A DNA stretch of 20,206 bases, from NCBI GenBank assembly GCA_900542735.1, contig UQOS01000021.1, positions 1 to 20,206 on the forward strand, in the 5' to 3' direction. The stretch is from an uncultured Mycoplasmatota bacterium (GTDB taxonomy: Bacteria; Bacillota_I; Bacilli_A; RF39; UBA660). Made by a program: the position numbers and the translations under genes. The first letter of the stretch is position 1. The number at the start of each line of letters is the position of its first letter. Under the pieces are notes generated by a model, which was not told the origin of the DNA, searched no databases, and saw nothing but the letters and a program-made list of their open reading frames with translations. This document shows positions 5,724 to 12,935 of the stretch, in pieces.

Positions 5724-7526
5724 TCATTCAACAACGAAAGGATTATCTTTAGTACCATCACCTGATGAAATTTGAACACTAGATTTAAGATTTATAACAG
5801 GTCTTAAAATCATATGTAATCTTGCAAATCCATTTGTTACAGTAGAATAACCTGTATAAACTTTAATAGACCAGTTTGTAGCAAATTCACCAGCAGAATA
5901 ATACCCAGATGGACTCATAGTATGACTTTCATATTCGCTAGCATAATAGGTACTATTACTATCAGATATAACGGGATATACATATCCACCTGAATATATA
6001 TATTCATCATAAGTGATTAAACCTATATTTGCATTTACTATTCCTTTTCCATACAAATCTGTTTCACATTTAAAATTCGGAGTGTAATCACTATATAATA
6101 CCATATTAGAATTTTCTGTATTACTTCTCGATAAGTACTTAACTTTTGCTTGTTCACAGTAATAATTACCTGTAGCTACTCTACTAGCTAAAGTATCTTT
6201 ACTTCCAATATTTATTTGATACCAATCATCTAAAGTCGGTTTTGCTATATCACTATTTGTATAATACATATAAGTATAACTATTATAATTTGAATTAAAA
6301 CCATAACTGCTATTATTATTAATTCCATCTTGCATTACGATTCTTATCGTTCCATCTTCATTGATTCTAACGATTCTCCATGTAAATCCTGCAAAACTTA
6401 CATAATTATTTTCTACATTGCCTCTGAAATAATAAGTTGGCTCGCCTGTATTCGTGTCAGTTGATTTATATAACCCACTTTCATCATTTGAGTTATTACT
6501 TGAAGTAGTAAGAGTCGGTTTTTTTGGTATTACTGAATATTTTTTACCAAAAATTGAAACTGATTCAATCACATTAATTTTAATTTTATACTCATTAGTA
6601 GTTTCTTTATTTTCACTGGTAACTGTAACTTTAAAATAATTATCTCCTGAGTTTAAATCTAATGTTTTCTTGGTAGATAATCTTTTTATATTTAAGGTAG
6701 TATCACTATAAGCCAGGCTATCTATCTTTTCAACTGTAACACTAGCATATTTGTTTTCTGTTTCAATATTTATGGTTGCACTTGTTGTTCCTTCTGGTAA
6801 TGTTGTTTCATATTGATAATCCCCGTTTTCTACTTTTGTTAATTCTGTATTATCTATAGATACACTTTTAATATTGGCATTACTATAAGAATCTTGTTCT
6901 TCACTTGTTACTACTTTGCCGTCTGCATAAACATTTACAGTTAGAGTAAATGTTTTATCATTCATAGAGCCATCTGAAAAATTTGTATCATCGGATACCC
7001 ACATTCTTAATCTAAAATTCTTTTCATAATTTGAAGTATTTGCAGGTACTCTTCCCTCATATAATAATTTTTCTGTATATTTACTTGCATCAACTTTATC
7101 AATTTGATTAAGTTCTGAATATTTACTTAATAATAATTCTTGTTCTGTTCCATTATTTTCAGTTAGATATACTTTTACATTACTATCATCTAATGTAGAA
7201 TCTTTTTTCTTTCTAGCGGTTACTTGATAATCGATACTAGAACTCATTGATATAGTAGAAGTTACTTTAAAATCAAATACTTTTCCTTCTCCTGTTTGTA
7301 CTTTACCTATACTATCTGAAATAGGATAAGCATCTGTTAAACTAATTCCTTTTCCTACTCCGCTTACTTCTGTATAAAGAAAAGTTATTGTTCCTGTTTG
7401 TATTGTATTATCTGTTGCACCTTGTTTTGTATAATTAAAAAAGGCATAACTTACTCCTACTGTAATTACTATCAAACTAATAATAGCTACTATTGTAATA
7501 ATGATTTGTTTCTTTTTATTCTTCAT
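5724..7526 (-). CDS. SipW/TasA-type surface protein with cadherin-like beta-sandwich
   Basis: The protein has 600 residues. A lysine-rich start and hydrophobic segment (about 8-28, ending VGVSYAFFNYTKQG) form a signal peptide or anchor of the SipW-dependent TasA/camelysin type, followed by the typical 'TGTITF' first beta strand. Residues about 45-210 fit the TasA-like domain. Residues about 215-318 (IKSVSIDNTEL ... YKIKINV) resemble the cadherin-like beta-sandwich repeat. The C-terminal 230 residues (FAGFTWRIVRINEDGTIRIVMQD ... RPVINLKSS) are a domain often seen at the end of large surface proteins of gut Firmicutes. There is no LPxTG sorting motif. It is probably exported and remains on the surface or in a matrix. 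The start ATG 7526 has GGAGGAG upstream. It diverges from an XRE regulator. Confidence 0.8.
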   Translation of the reverse strand: MKNKKKQIIITIVAIISLIVITVGVSYAFFNYTKQGATDNTIQTGTITFLYTEVSGVGKGISLTDAYPISDSIGKVQTGEGKVFDFKVTSTISMSSSIDYQVTARKKKDSTLDDSNVKVYLTENNGTEQELLLSKYSELNQIDKVDASKYTEKLLYEGRVPANTSNYEKNFRLRMWVSDDTNFSDGSMNDKTFTLTVNVYADGKVVTSEEQDSYSNANIKSVSIDNTELTKVENGDYQYETTLPEGTTSATINIETENKYASVTVEKIDSLAYSDTTLNIKRLSTKKTLDLNSGDNYFKVTVTSENKETTNEYKIKINVIESVSIFGKKYSVIPKKPTLTTSSNNSNDESGLYKSTDTNTGEPTYYFRGNVENNYVSFAGFTWRIVRINEDGTIRIVMQDGINNNSSYGFNSNYNSYTYMYYTNSDIAKPTLDDWYQINIGSKDTLASRVATGNYYCEQAKVKYLSRSNTENSNMVLYSDYTPNFKCETDLYGKGIVNANIGLITYDEYIYSGGYVYPVISDSNSTYYASEYESHTMSPSGYYSAGEFATNWSIKVYTGYSTVTNGFARLHMILRPVINLKSSVQISSGDGTKDNPFVVE

Positions 7527-7687
7527 CTTTGTTACTCCTCCACACTTTTATAGTGAACTAAAATTCATAAATAATACTATTTTAGGCTCTTATTTTAATA
7601 CAATAACAGTATAGCACATTTTTGCTCACTGCGGAAGAGCAGTATTAAATTGATTTTTTCGTTAAAATGATTATAGGAGGTATTAAT
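7527..7687. promoter_or_regulatory. Divergent control region between surface protein and XRE regulator
   Basis: This 161-bp region contains several inverted repeats: GCTCTT (7586-7591) with AAGAGC (7635-7640); TTTAATAC (7594-7601) with GTATTAAA (7642-7649); and TGCTC (7623-7627) with GAGCA (7637-7641). On the minus strand an extended -10, TGCTATACT (core 7608-7613), lies among them and could serve the surface protein. These are candidate operator half-sites for the neighbouring XRE protein; which, if any, is used cannot be told by eye. Confidence 0.4.
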
Positions 7688-7975
7688 TTGAAGAATACTT
7701 ATGAGCTATTTTCATTAATAGGGAAAAATATGAAAGCAATAAGAAAAAATATAATTGGGAAATCTCAAGAAAAGATAGCAGAAGACATTGATATGAGTAG
7801 AAGTTTTATTTCTCATATTGAAAGTCCTAATATTGATATTGGAATTTCCCTTGATACTTTGTTTTTCTTAGCGCAAAAATATAACTTTGACATCAGAAAT
7901 TTCTTTGATGGATACGAAACGTTAATGAATGAAAGTAAAGACGGCGAAACTGAAAAAGAAAAATCTTATCAATAA
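7688..7975 (+). CDS. XRE-family helix-turn-helix transcriptional regulator
   Basis: The start is TTG at 7688-7690, 7 nt after AGGAGG (7675-7680). An in-frame ATG at 7667 lies upstream of that site and is unlikely. This gives 95 residues. A Cro/C1-type HTH spans about residues 11-70: IGKNMKAIRKN..GKSQEKIAEDIDMSRSFISHIESP...ISLDTLFFLAQKYNFDIRNFF, with SQEKIAED and SRSFISHIE as the two HTH helices. The tail is charged and probably flexible. It is divergent from a TasA-like surface gene, an arrangement that suggests local control, as SinR does for tasA in Bacillus; that link is inferred from position only. It is one of the few plus-strand genes. Confidence 0.88.
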   Translation: MKNTYELFSLIGKNMKAIRKNIIGKSQEKIAEDIDMSRSFISHIESPNIDIGISLDTLFFLAQKYNFDIRNFFDGYETLMNESKDGETEKEKSYQ

Positions 7976-8015
7976 AAAAGCTACATCTCTATTTACTAAA
8001 GAATGTAGTTTTTAT
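7974..8015. terminator. Bidirectional terminator between the XRE gene and serS
   Basis: CTACAT (7981-7986) pairs with ATGTAG (8003-8008); A-rich sequence on one side and T-rich on the other extend the stem and give a T-tract in both directions. It lies between convergent genes and begins at the XRE stop codon. Confidence 0.75.
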
Positions 8016-8019
8016 TTAT

Positions 8020-9306
8020 CTATTTATTAGGCTTAATTACTTCTTTTCCACCCATATAAGGTTGAAGTGCTTTAGGAATTAAGATGCTACCATCTTTTTG
8101 AACGTTATTCTCTAAGAAAGCTATTAATCCGCGAGGGGAAGCTAATACTGTATTATTTAATGTATTTACTAAATAAGTACCATTTTCTCCTTTTGTACGA
8201 ATACCAAGTCTACGAGCTTGTGCATCTCCTAAAGTAGAACAAGAACCAACTTCAAAATACTTTTTTTGTCTAGGACTCCATGCTTCAACATCGCAAGATT
8301 TAACTTTTAAATCAGCTAAATCTCCACTACAACACTCTAAGGTTCTAACAGGAATATCTAGACTTCTAAAGAATTCTACTGTATAACTCCACATTTTATT
8401 ATACCAGTCCATAGATTCCTCCGGTTTACATAAAACAACCATTTCTTGTTTTTCAAATTGATGAACACGGTATACTCCTCTTTCTTCAATACCATGAGCT
8501 CCTACTTCTTTTCTAAAACAAGGTGAGTAACTAGTTAAAGTAATAGGAAGACTAGCTTCATCAACAATCTGACCTTTAAATCTACCAATCATAGAATGTT
8601 CACTAGTACCAATCAAGAATAAGTCTTCTCCTTCAATTTTATACATCATAGCATCCATTTCTTCAAAACTCATAACGCCATTAACAACATCACTTCTAAT
8701 CATAAAAGGAGGAATACAATAAGTAAAGCCCTTATCAATCATAAAGTCTCTTGCATAACTAAGCATTGCAGAATGAATTCTAGCAGCATCTCCCATTAAA
8801 TAATAGAAACCATTTCCACTAGTTCTACCAGCACTATCTTTATCAAGTCCACTAATACTAGCTAAAATATCAGCATGATATGGAACCTCAAAATCAGGAA
8901 CAACAGGTTCTCCAAACTTTTCAATTTCTACGTTGCAGCTATCGTCTTTACCAATTGGTACTGTACTATCAATAATATTAGGAATTATCATCATCTTAGC
9001 TCTTAGAATAGTATTTAACTCTACTTCTTCTTTTTCTAAAGAAGTTAATCTTTCATTAATTTCTACTACTTTTTTCTTTAATTCTTCAGCATCATCTTTC
9101 TTACCTTCACGCATCAATAAACCAATTTGACTAGATGCTTGATTCTTTTCACTACGAAGATTATCTCCTTCTAGTTTAAGAAGACAAACCTTATCATAAA
9201 TTTCTACTACCTCGTCAACAAGTGGTAACTTTTGATCTTGAAATTTTTTCTTAATATTTTTTTTTACTAATTCCTTATTTTCTTTTACAAATTTAATATC
9301 TAACAT
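8020..9306 (-). CDS. serS: Seryl-tRNA synthetase
   Basis: This class II aminoacyl-tRNA synthetase charges tRNA-Ser (and tRNA-Sec where present) with serine. At 428 residues it has a normal length. An N-terminal long coiled-coil arm (about 33-100) binds the tRNA variable arm. Motif 2 is at about 263-290 (CFRKEVGAHGIEERGVYRVHQFEKQE). Motif 3 is at about 380-399. The motif 3 text TLNNTVLASPRGLIAFLENN, and ECCSGDLADLKVKSCDVEAWSPRQ before it, differ from the usual bacterial form (TLNGSGLAVGRTLVAILEN). The ATG at 9306 overlaps the end of the HD gene by 7 bp, so the two are coupled; an AGAGGAAAG site precedes it. Both are controlled by the upstream T-box. Confidence 0.95.
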   Translation of the reverse strand: MLDIKFVKENKELVKKNIKKKFQDQKLPLVDEVVEIYDKVCLLKLEGDNLRSEKNQASSQIGLLMREGKKDDAEELKKKVVEINERLTSLEKEEVELNTILRAKMMIIPNIIDSTVPIGKDDSCNVEIEKFGEPVVPDFEVPYHADILASISGLDKDSAGRTSGNGFYYLMGDAARIHSAMLSYARDFMIDKGFTYCIPPFMIRSDVVNGVMSFEEMDAMMYKIEGEDLFLIGTSEHSMIGRFKGQIVDEASLPITLTSYSPCFRKEVGAHGIEERGVYRVHQFEKQEMVVLCKPEESMDWYNKMWSYTVEFFRSLDIPVRTLECCSGDLADLKVKSCDVEAWSPRQKKYFEVGSCSTLGDAQARRLGIRTKGENGTYLVNTLNNTVLASPRGLIAFLENNVQKDGSILIPKALQPYMGGKEVIKPNK

Positions 9307-9857
9307 TTTTCTTTCCTCTTTTCCATAGTTTTTCTTAAATTAATTAAATTTTTAGCATATTTTTCATTTACTAAATAAAGCTCTCTTATAGATAATGATT
9401 TTAAATTATCTGCTTTATAATTATCTGAAATATCAGCAATCATAAGTTCTAATGCTAAATTATTTTGACTAGCAATCACTTTATCTATTTCAAGAAAATA
9501 ATCATCTATTTCCTTTGAAATATTAAAACGGTTATTTGTATTTAAATGAGTAGTTTTTAAAGCATTATAATCTATTTTTAAAGCATCAATAATATGATCT
9601 GGTATCCCAATATCTCTTAAATCATCAAAACTAATATTAGGCAAACTATACACAATATCATGAAGTAATCCAGCTATCATTCCATCTAAGGTAGTCATTT
9701 GATTAGAAACAGCTAATAGATGTTTTAAATGTATACTTTTTGACTCATTTCTTAAAAATAACATTCTAACCAACACTACACTTTTTAAATATACATCATC
9801 ACAACCCTTAATCTTTTCTAAACCATTATGACCAACATATAATTCTAAGTGATTCAT
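9300..9857 (-). CDS. HD-domain protein, (p)ppGpp-hydrolase-like
   Basis: The protein has 185 residues. The pattern H43..H46LLAVSNQ...GMIAGLLHDIVYSLPNISFDDLRDIGIPDHIIDAL then ELMIADISDNYKADNL follows the layout of small HD phosphohydrolases related to SpoT/MESH1: a distal His, HD at 66-67, and a second Asp at 142. The E-D pair that usually follows 'LLHDvvED' is replaced by Y-S, so activity may be altered or lost. The start is ATG 9857 with AGGGGG at 9863-9868. It is first in a T-box operon and overlaps serS by 7 bp. Function in serine starvation is an inference; it could also be a general nucleotide phosphohydrolase. Confidence 0.7.
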   Translation of the reverse strand: MNHLELYVGHNGLEKIKGCDDVYLKSVVLVRMLFLRNESKSIHLKHLLAVSNQMTTLDGMIAGLLHDIVYSLPNISFDDLRDIGIPDHIIDALKIDYNALKTTHLNTNNRFNISKEIDDYFLEIDKVIASQNNLALELMIADISDNYKADNLKSLSIRELYLVNEKYAKNLINLRKTMEKRKEKC

Positions 9858-9869
9858 AAATTCCCCCTA

Positions 9870-10066
9870 TAAATAAAAAGAATAATACCATCTAAAGGAG
9901 TCTAATAGACGGTACCATCCTTTTATTCACTTAATTAAAATAACGGTATTAACCGGGCCATATAAGCCACAAAGAAAGGAGATTAAATAATTTCTCATCT
10001 TAGTTCTCACCAACCACTAAGTCTCTGAAAAGATCCATTATTATTGGCTTTCTTTTTTGTTTTAAC
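9870..10066 (-). promoter_or_regulatory. T-box riboswitch leader of the HD-serS operon
   Basis: The RNA (minus strand) contains the T-box sequence GGATGGTACCGTC (9908-9920) with the UGGU bulge that pairs with uncharged tRNA. Upstream is a Stem I closed by AAGCC (10046-10050) and GGCTT (9964-9968), with an AGAGA motif (10021-10030) and an apical hairpin TTAGT/ACTAA (10000-10020). A stem III-like CGGT-TAAT-ACCG follows. UCU/UCC triplets occur on the 3' side of Stem I where a specifier would lie, consistent with serine, but I cannot fix the specifier codon by eye. Uncharged tRNA-Ser should promote read-through into the operon. Confidence 0.85.
9875..9913 (-). terminator. Conditional terminator of the T-box leader
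   Basis: On the minus strand ACCGTCTA (9906-9913) pairs with TAGATGGT (9887-9894) over 8 bp with an 11-nt loop, followed by ATTATTC and a T-run (9875-9879). Its 5' arm is part of the T-box sequence, so terminator and antiterminator exclude each other. Confidence 0.85.
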
Positions 10067-10072
10067 ACACTT

Positions 10073-10101
10073 ATTATATGAAAAAAATTATTATTTATCA
10101 A
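10073..10101 (-). promoter_or_regulatory. Promoter of the T-box operon
   Basis: On the minus strand there is a -35 TTGATA (10096-10101), a 17-bp spacer and a perfect -10 TATAAT (10073-10078). The -35 overlaps the stop codon of the TPR-like gene (10098-10100). Transcription should begin near 10066, just before Stem I of the T-box. Confidence 0.8.
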
Positions 10102-10955
10102 CTATTTTTTCCATATCTTTGATTAAATTTATCAATTTGACTCATTCTTTTTGTTTTTTCCTTACTAACTTCAGGCGTTAAATCTGGTACTTTCAAATCT
10201 GGTTTATAACTGCAAGGATACATAGTAAAGATATCATTCGTATTTTTAGTAGCTACCACTACAAAATAATCTACTATTTTACTATTTACATGACCACAAG
10301 CATTATACTTAAAAATATATTTATCAGATACCACATCATCATAAATTCTATCTTGATTTGGGATACTACTTTTCAATTTATCATACATATCTTTTATTTT
10401 AAAACTCTCTACAAATTGAATAAAATTCATATTTTTTAAAATACTTTGATGGCTACTATTTATATGATTAAGCGCATCTTCTTTACTATAAGAAATAATT
10501 TGTCTTAATAAATATTTTTTAGAAAATTCTTCTTTTTCTAAATCTGTTAAAATACCAAGTTGTTTCTTAAGGAAACAAGATAAAGCACCAGTTGTCCATT
10601 TATTTTTATCAAATACTGATTGATACTGAAGTAAAAATTGGTAAGCTTTATCATATTCTTCATTTAACATTAGTAATCTTAATTTTATTCTAAGTAATTC
10701 TTCTTTTGCATGTATCGTAGTATTTTCTTCCACTCTAATTTGATTAAAAAATTCAACTGCTTTATCAAGTTTTCCTAATTTCATTAGTGTTTCTATATAA
10801 TAGGCATAGCCACTAATATCATTAGGATATTTTTGAAAATAAATTTCGAATTTATTAATAGCTTCATATAATCTATATTCTGTGCAGAGTTTTAAAATTT
10901 TTTGATATTGATTATTATCATAAAACTTTTTTTCTAAAATATACACATTTACCAC
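10098..10955 (-). CDS. TPR-like helical repeat protein
   Basis: The frame is 285 residues from GTG 10955. No clear Shine-Dalgarno supports this start, and a second GTG at 10946 is equally possible; no in-frame ATG lies upstream. Tetratricopeptide-like helix pairs are visible at about residues 20-125 (LYEAINKFEIYFQKYPNDISGYAYYIETLMKLGKLDKAVEFFNQ ... LMLNEEYDKAYQFLLQYQ). The C-terminal 100 residues (IYDDVVSDKYIFKYNACGHVNSKIVDYFVVVATKNTNDIFTMYP) seem to be a separate beta-rich domain that includes C..H residues. No signal peptide or membrane segment. Likely a cytoplasmic protein-binding scaffold; partner unknown. Confidence 0.7.
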   Translation of the reverse strand: MVNVYILEKKFYDNNQYQKILKLCTEYRLYEAINKFEIYFQKYPNDISGYAYYIETLMKLGKLDKAVEFFNQIRVEENTTIHAKEELLRIKLRLLMLNEEYDKAYQFLLQYQSVFDKNKWTTGALSCFLKKQLGILTDLEKEEFSKKYLLRQIISYSKEDALNHINSSHQSILKNMNFIQFVESFKIKDMYDKLKSSIPNQDRIYDDVVSDKYIFKYNACGHVNSKIVDYFVVVATKNTNDIFTMYPCSYKPDLKVPDLTPEVSKEKTKRMSQIDKFNQRYGKNS

Positions 10956-10973
10956 TGCCCATTAATAAACTAT

Positions 10974-11002
10974 ATTTTAATGATTTTATAATTAAAAAGC
11001 AA
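10974..11002 (-). promoter_or_regulatory. Promoter of the TPR-like gene
   Basis: On the minus strand there is a -35 TTGCTT (10997-11002), a 17-bp spacer and a -10 TAAAAT (10974-10979), directly after the spoVS terminator. Confidence 0.5.
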
Positions 11003-11024
11003 GAAAAAAAGCTATTAAATAGCT
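11003..11024 (-). terminator. Intrinsic terminator overlapping the spoVS stop
   Basis: On the minus strand AGCTAT (11019-11024) and ATAGCT (11010-11015) form a perfect 6-bp stem with a 3-nt loop, followed by T's (11004-11010). The spoVS stop codon (11015-11017) lies within the hairpin. Confidence 0.75.
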
Positions 11025-11281
11025 TCTACAATTAATTTAATAGCTGTTCTTTCTTCACCATCTATCGTAATATCGGTAAATGCTGGAATGCAGACTAAAT
11101 TTTTACCACTTGGTGCTACAAATCCTCTAGCTATCGCAATTGCTTTAATAGCTTGGTTTAGGGCACCTGCTCCTACAGCTTGAATTTCTACCGTTCCTTT
11201 TTCGCGAAATACATTAGCGAGTGCTCCTGCAACACTATTGGGATTGGATTTTGATGAAACCTTAAGTGTTTCCATATTCAT
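11015..11281 (-). CDS. spoVS: Stage V sporulation protein S
   Basis: The protein has 88 residues from ATG 11281, which is supported by AAAGGA about 8 nt upstream; the second ATG (11275) would give the 86 residues of Bacillus SpoVS. The sequence METLKVSSKSNPNSVAGALANVFREKGTVEIQAVGAGALNQAIKAIAIARGF...CIPAFTDITIDGEERTAIKLIVE is nearly identical to the family throughout. SpoVS is a small Alba-like protein that binds nucleic acid and affects septation and spore coat/cortex stages in Bacillus. It also occurs in some non-sporulating lineages, so by itself it does not prove sporulation. Terminators on both sides suggest a monocistronic unit. I could not assign its promoter. Confidence 0.96.
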   Translation of the reverse strand: MNMETLKVSSKSNPNSVAGALANVFREKGTVEIQAVGAGALNQAIKAIAIARGFVAPSGKNLVCIPAFTDITIDGEERTAIKLIVEAI

Positions 11282-11319
11282 TAAATCATTCCTTTCTACA
11301 ATATAAGATATGTAAAAAG

Positions 11320-11343
11320 AAAAAGAAAAAGACCAAATGGTCT
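11320..11343 (-). terminator. Intrinsic terminator after the YGG-repeat membrane protein
   Basis: On the minus strand AGACC (11339-11343) and GGTCT (11330-11334) form a 5-bp stem with an ATTT loop, then a T-rich run to about 11315. It starts at the last base of the stop codon. Confidence 0.65.
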
Positions 11344-12212
11344 TATAATTCTTCTACAACTGGCTTTTCTTCAGGTATTGCAACAACACTAGGTGCTGTA
11401 GTATCTTCTGCTTGATTATTTTCCAAATTAGTATCTGTTACTGGCATAGCAGAAACTACTTCTTCTACTGGTGTTGGAGTAACAGTTGATGCATTCATAT
11501 CAACAATCTTAGCTTCTGGATAAACGCCACCATAAGGCTCATGATGTTCTTCAACTTTAGGTATAGATTGTGTAGCTTCAAGCGGATCATTTCCACCATA
11601 GATAGTAACAGGCTTTTCTTCATTCATAGAAATATTAGAAATAGGTGAAGCACCGCCATAAATAGATGTTGATGTATTATCAAATGATGGTTTTTCCGTT
11701 GGAATTGGAATATTAAAACTTGTTTCATCTGAAACAGTATCCATACTATTTACACTGTTATCTATAGAAGGAATAGAAACAGGTTCTGGAATAGAAGCTT
11801 CTTCATTATGAATTTCTTTATCAGATATCTTAACTGGTTCTTCAATGTGAATCTCTTCACTAGGAATTTGAACAGGTTCTTCTATTTGAATAGGACTAAC
11901 ATCATTATTAGATTCTACTTCCATTTTAGGTAATTCATTATTTTCTAAAGAAACACTTTCTGTAGGAATAGTAGAAGCTTGCTCCATAACTGGACTTACT
12001 TCTTGAACATTAACTTCTCCTATATTAGTATCAGCTGTTGTATTTACTTCTGTATTCATAGTATTAGCTGATTCCGTTACTGGATTAGTTTGAACCATTT
12101 CCTCTTTCTTAGCTTTCTTATTACCAGCTATAAATAATATGATTGCGATTACTAATAATATAACTCCACATATAACTAATATACCAGGAATTGTGGTAAA
12201 CCAATCTAACAT
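11343..12212 (-). CDS. Membrane-anchored acidic protein with YGG motifs
   Basis: The protein has 289 residues: one N-terminal membrane segment (about 10-29, IPGILVICGVILLVIAIILFIAG), a basic stretch (NKKAKK, 31-36) that by the positive-inside rule keeps the rest in the cytoplasm, and then a long Glu/Pro/Thr/Ser-rich, probably disordered region. Three short repeats centre on YGG: IYGGASP (184-190), IYGGNDP (204-210) and PYGGVYP (226-232). The start is ATG 12212 with GGGAG upstream. I do not recognise a named family. The repeats could be docking motifs for a cytoplasmic partner, which is inference. It lies alone between terminators, next to spoVS. Confidence 0.7.
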   Translation of the reverse strand: MLDWFTTIPGILVICGVILLVIAIILFIAGNKKAKKEEMVQTNPVTESANTMNTEVNTTADTNIGEVNVQEVSPVMEQASTIPTESVSLENNELPKMEVESNNDVSPIQIEEPVQIPSEEIHIEEPVKISDKEIHNEEASIPEPVSIPSIDNSVNSMDTVSDETSFNIPIPTEKPSFDNTSTSIYGGASPISNISMNEEKPVTIYGGNDPLEATQSIPKVEEHHEPYGGVYPEAKIVDMNASTVTPTPVEEVVSAMPVTDTNLENNQAEDTTAPSVVAIPEEKPVVEEL

Positions 12213-12278
12213 TTTTTCATCTCCCTTATTTTATTCTATTAAAATAATAACAAAAAAAAACAATAATTGCAATTACTT

Positions 12279-12935
12279 TTAGAAAAATAAATTCCAATTA
12301 TTATCTTTATCTGGGTATCTTTCAAAAGTCATTCTTTCTTTAGTAATAGGATGCAAAAAAGATAACTGATAACTACATAAACAAATTTGCTTAAAATCTT
12401 GCTTTCCATATCTTTGATCTCCTACTAACGGATAACCACGAGATGAAAATTGTACCCTAATCTGATGATGCCTTCCGGTAATTAACTCGATATTAACTAA
12501 GCTATAATTCTCTTTTTCTTTTAAAACTTCATATTTTAAAATAGATTTTTTTCCATGAACACTATCAGAAACAATGGTATTACCATCACTTTTTTTCTCT
12601 AAATAGTCACAAAATTCGCCATTTTTCTCAGGAATAATACCATTTATAATAGCTAAATACTGTTTATGAAAATCATGATTTTGAATCTGTTTCGTAATTC
12701 TACTAGCGGCTTTACTCGTTTTAGCAAACACCATCACACCTTGTACTGGTCTATCTAGTCTATGAACAAGTCCCAAAAAAACATTACCTGGTTTATGATA
12801 CTTCTCTTTTAAATACTCTTTGATAATGGTTAGCATATCTTTATCATGTGTAGCATCACCTTGGCTTAAAATATTAGCAGGTTTATAAACCACAATAATA
12901 TGATTATCTTCATATAAAACTTCTAATTTATTCAT
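12279..12935 (-). CDS. RluA-family RNA pseudouridine synthase
   Basis: The protein has 218 residues. It contains the RluA/RluD catalytic motif HRLDRPVQGVMVFAKT, with catalytic Asp61; the N-terminal motif EDNHIIVVYKPAN; and the conserved segment TGRHHQIRVQFSSRGYPLVGDQRYG. It lacks the N-terminal S4 domain of RluD, like the short RluA-type enzymes. The substrate is rRNA or tRNA uridine; the position cannot be told from sequence. The ATG at 12935 overlaps the methyltransferase stop by 8 bp, implying coupled translation of two RNA-modifying enzymes. A short AT palindrome with nine T follows the stop, possibly a weak terminator. Confidence 0.9.
   Translation of the reverse strand: MNKLEVLYEDNHIIVVYKPANILSQGDATHDKDMLTIIKEYLKEKYHKPGNVFLGLVHRLDRPVQGVMVFAKTSKAASRITKQIQNHDFHKQYLAIINGIIPEKNGEFCDYLEKKSDGNTIVSDSVHGKKSILKYEVLKEKENYSLVNIELITGRHHQIRVQFSSRGYPLVGDQRYGKQDFKQICLCSYQLSFLHPITKERMTFERYPDKDNNWNLFF

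Noticed and set aside
6454..6639. 61-codon plus-strand open frame
   Set aside because: It is antisense within the surface protein gene, without ribosome site or similarity.
8933..9130. 65-codon plus-strand open frame
   Set aside because: It is antisense to the serS coiled-coil region.
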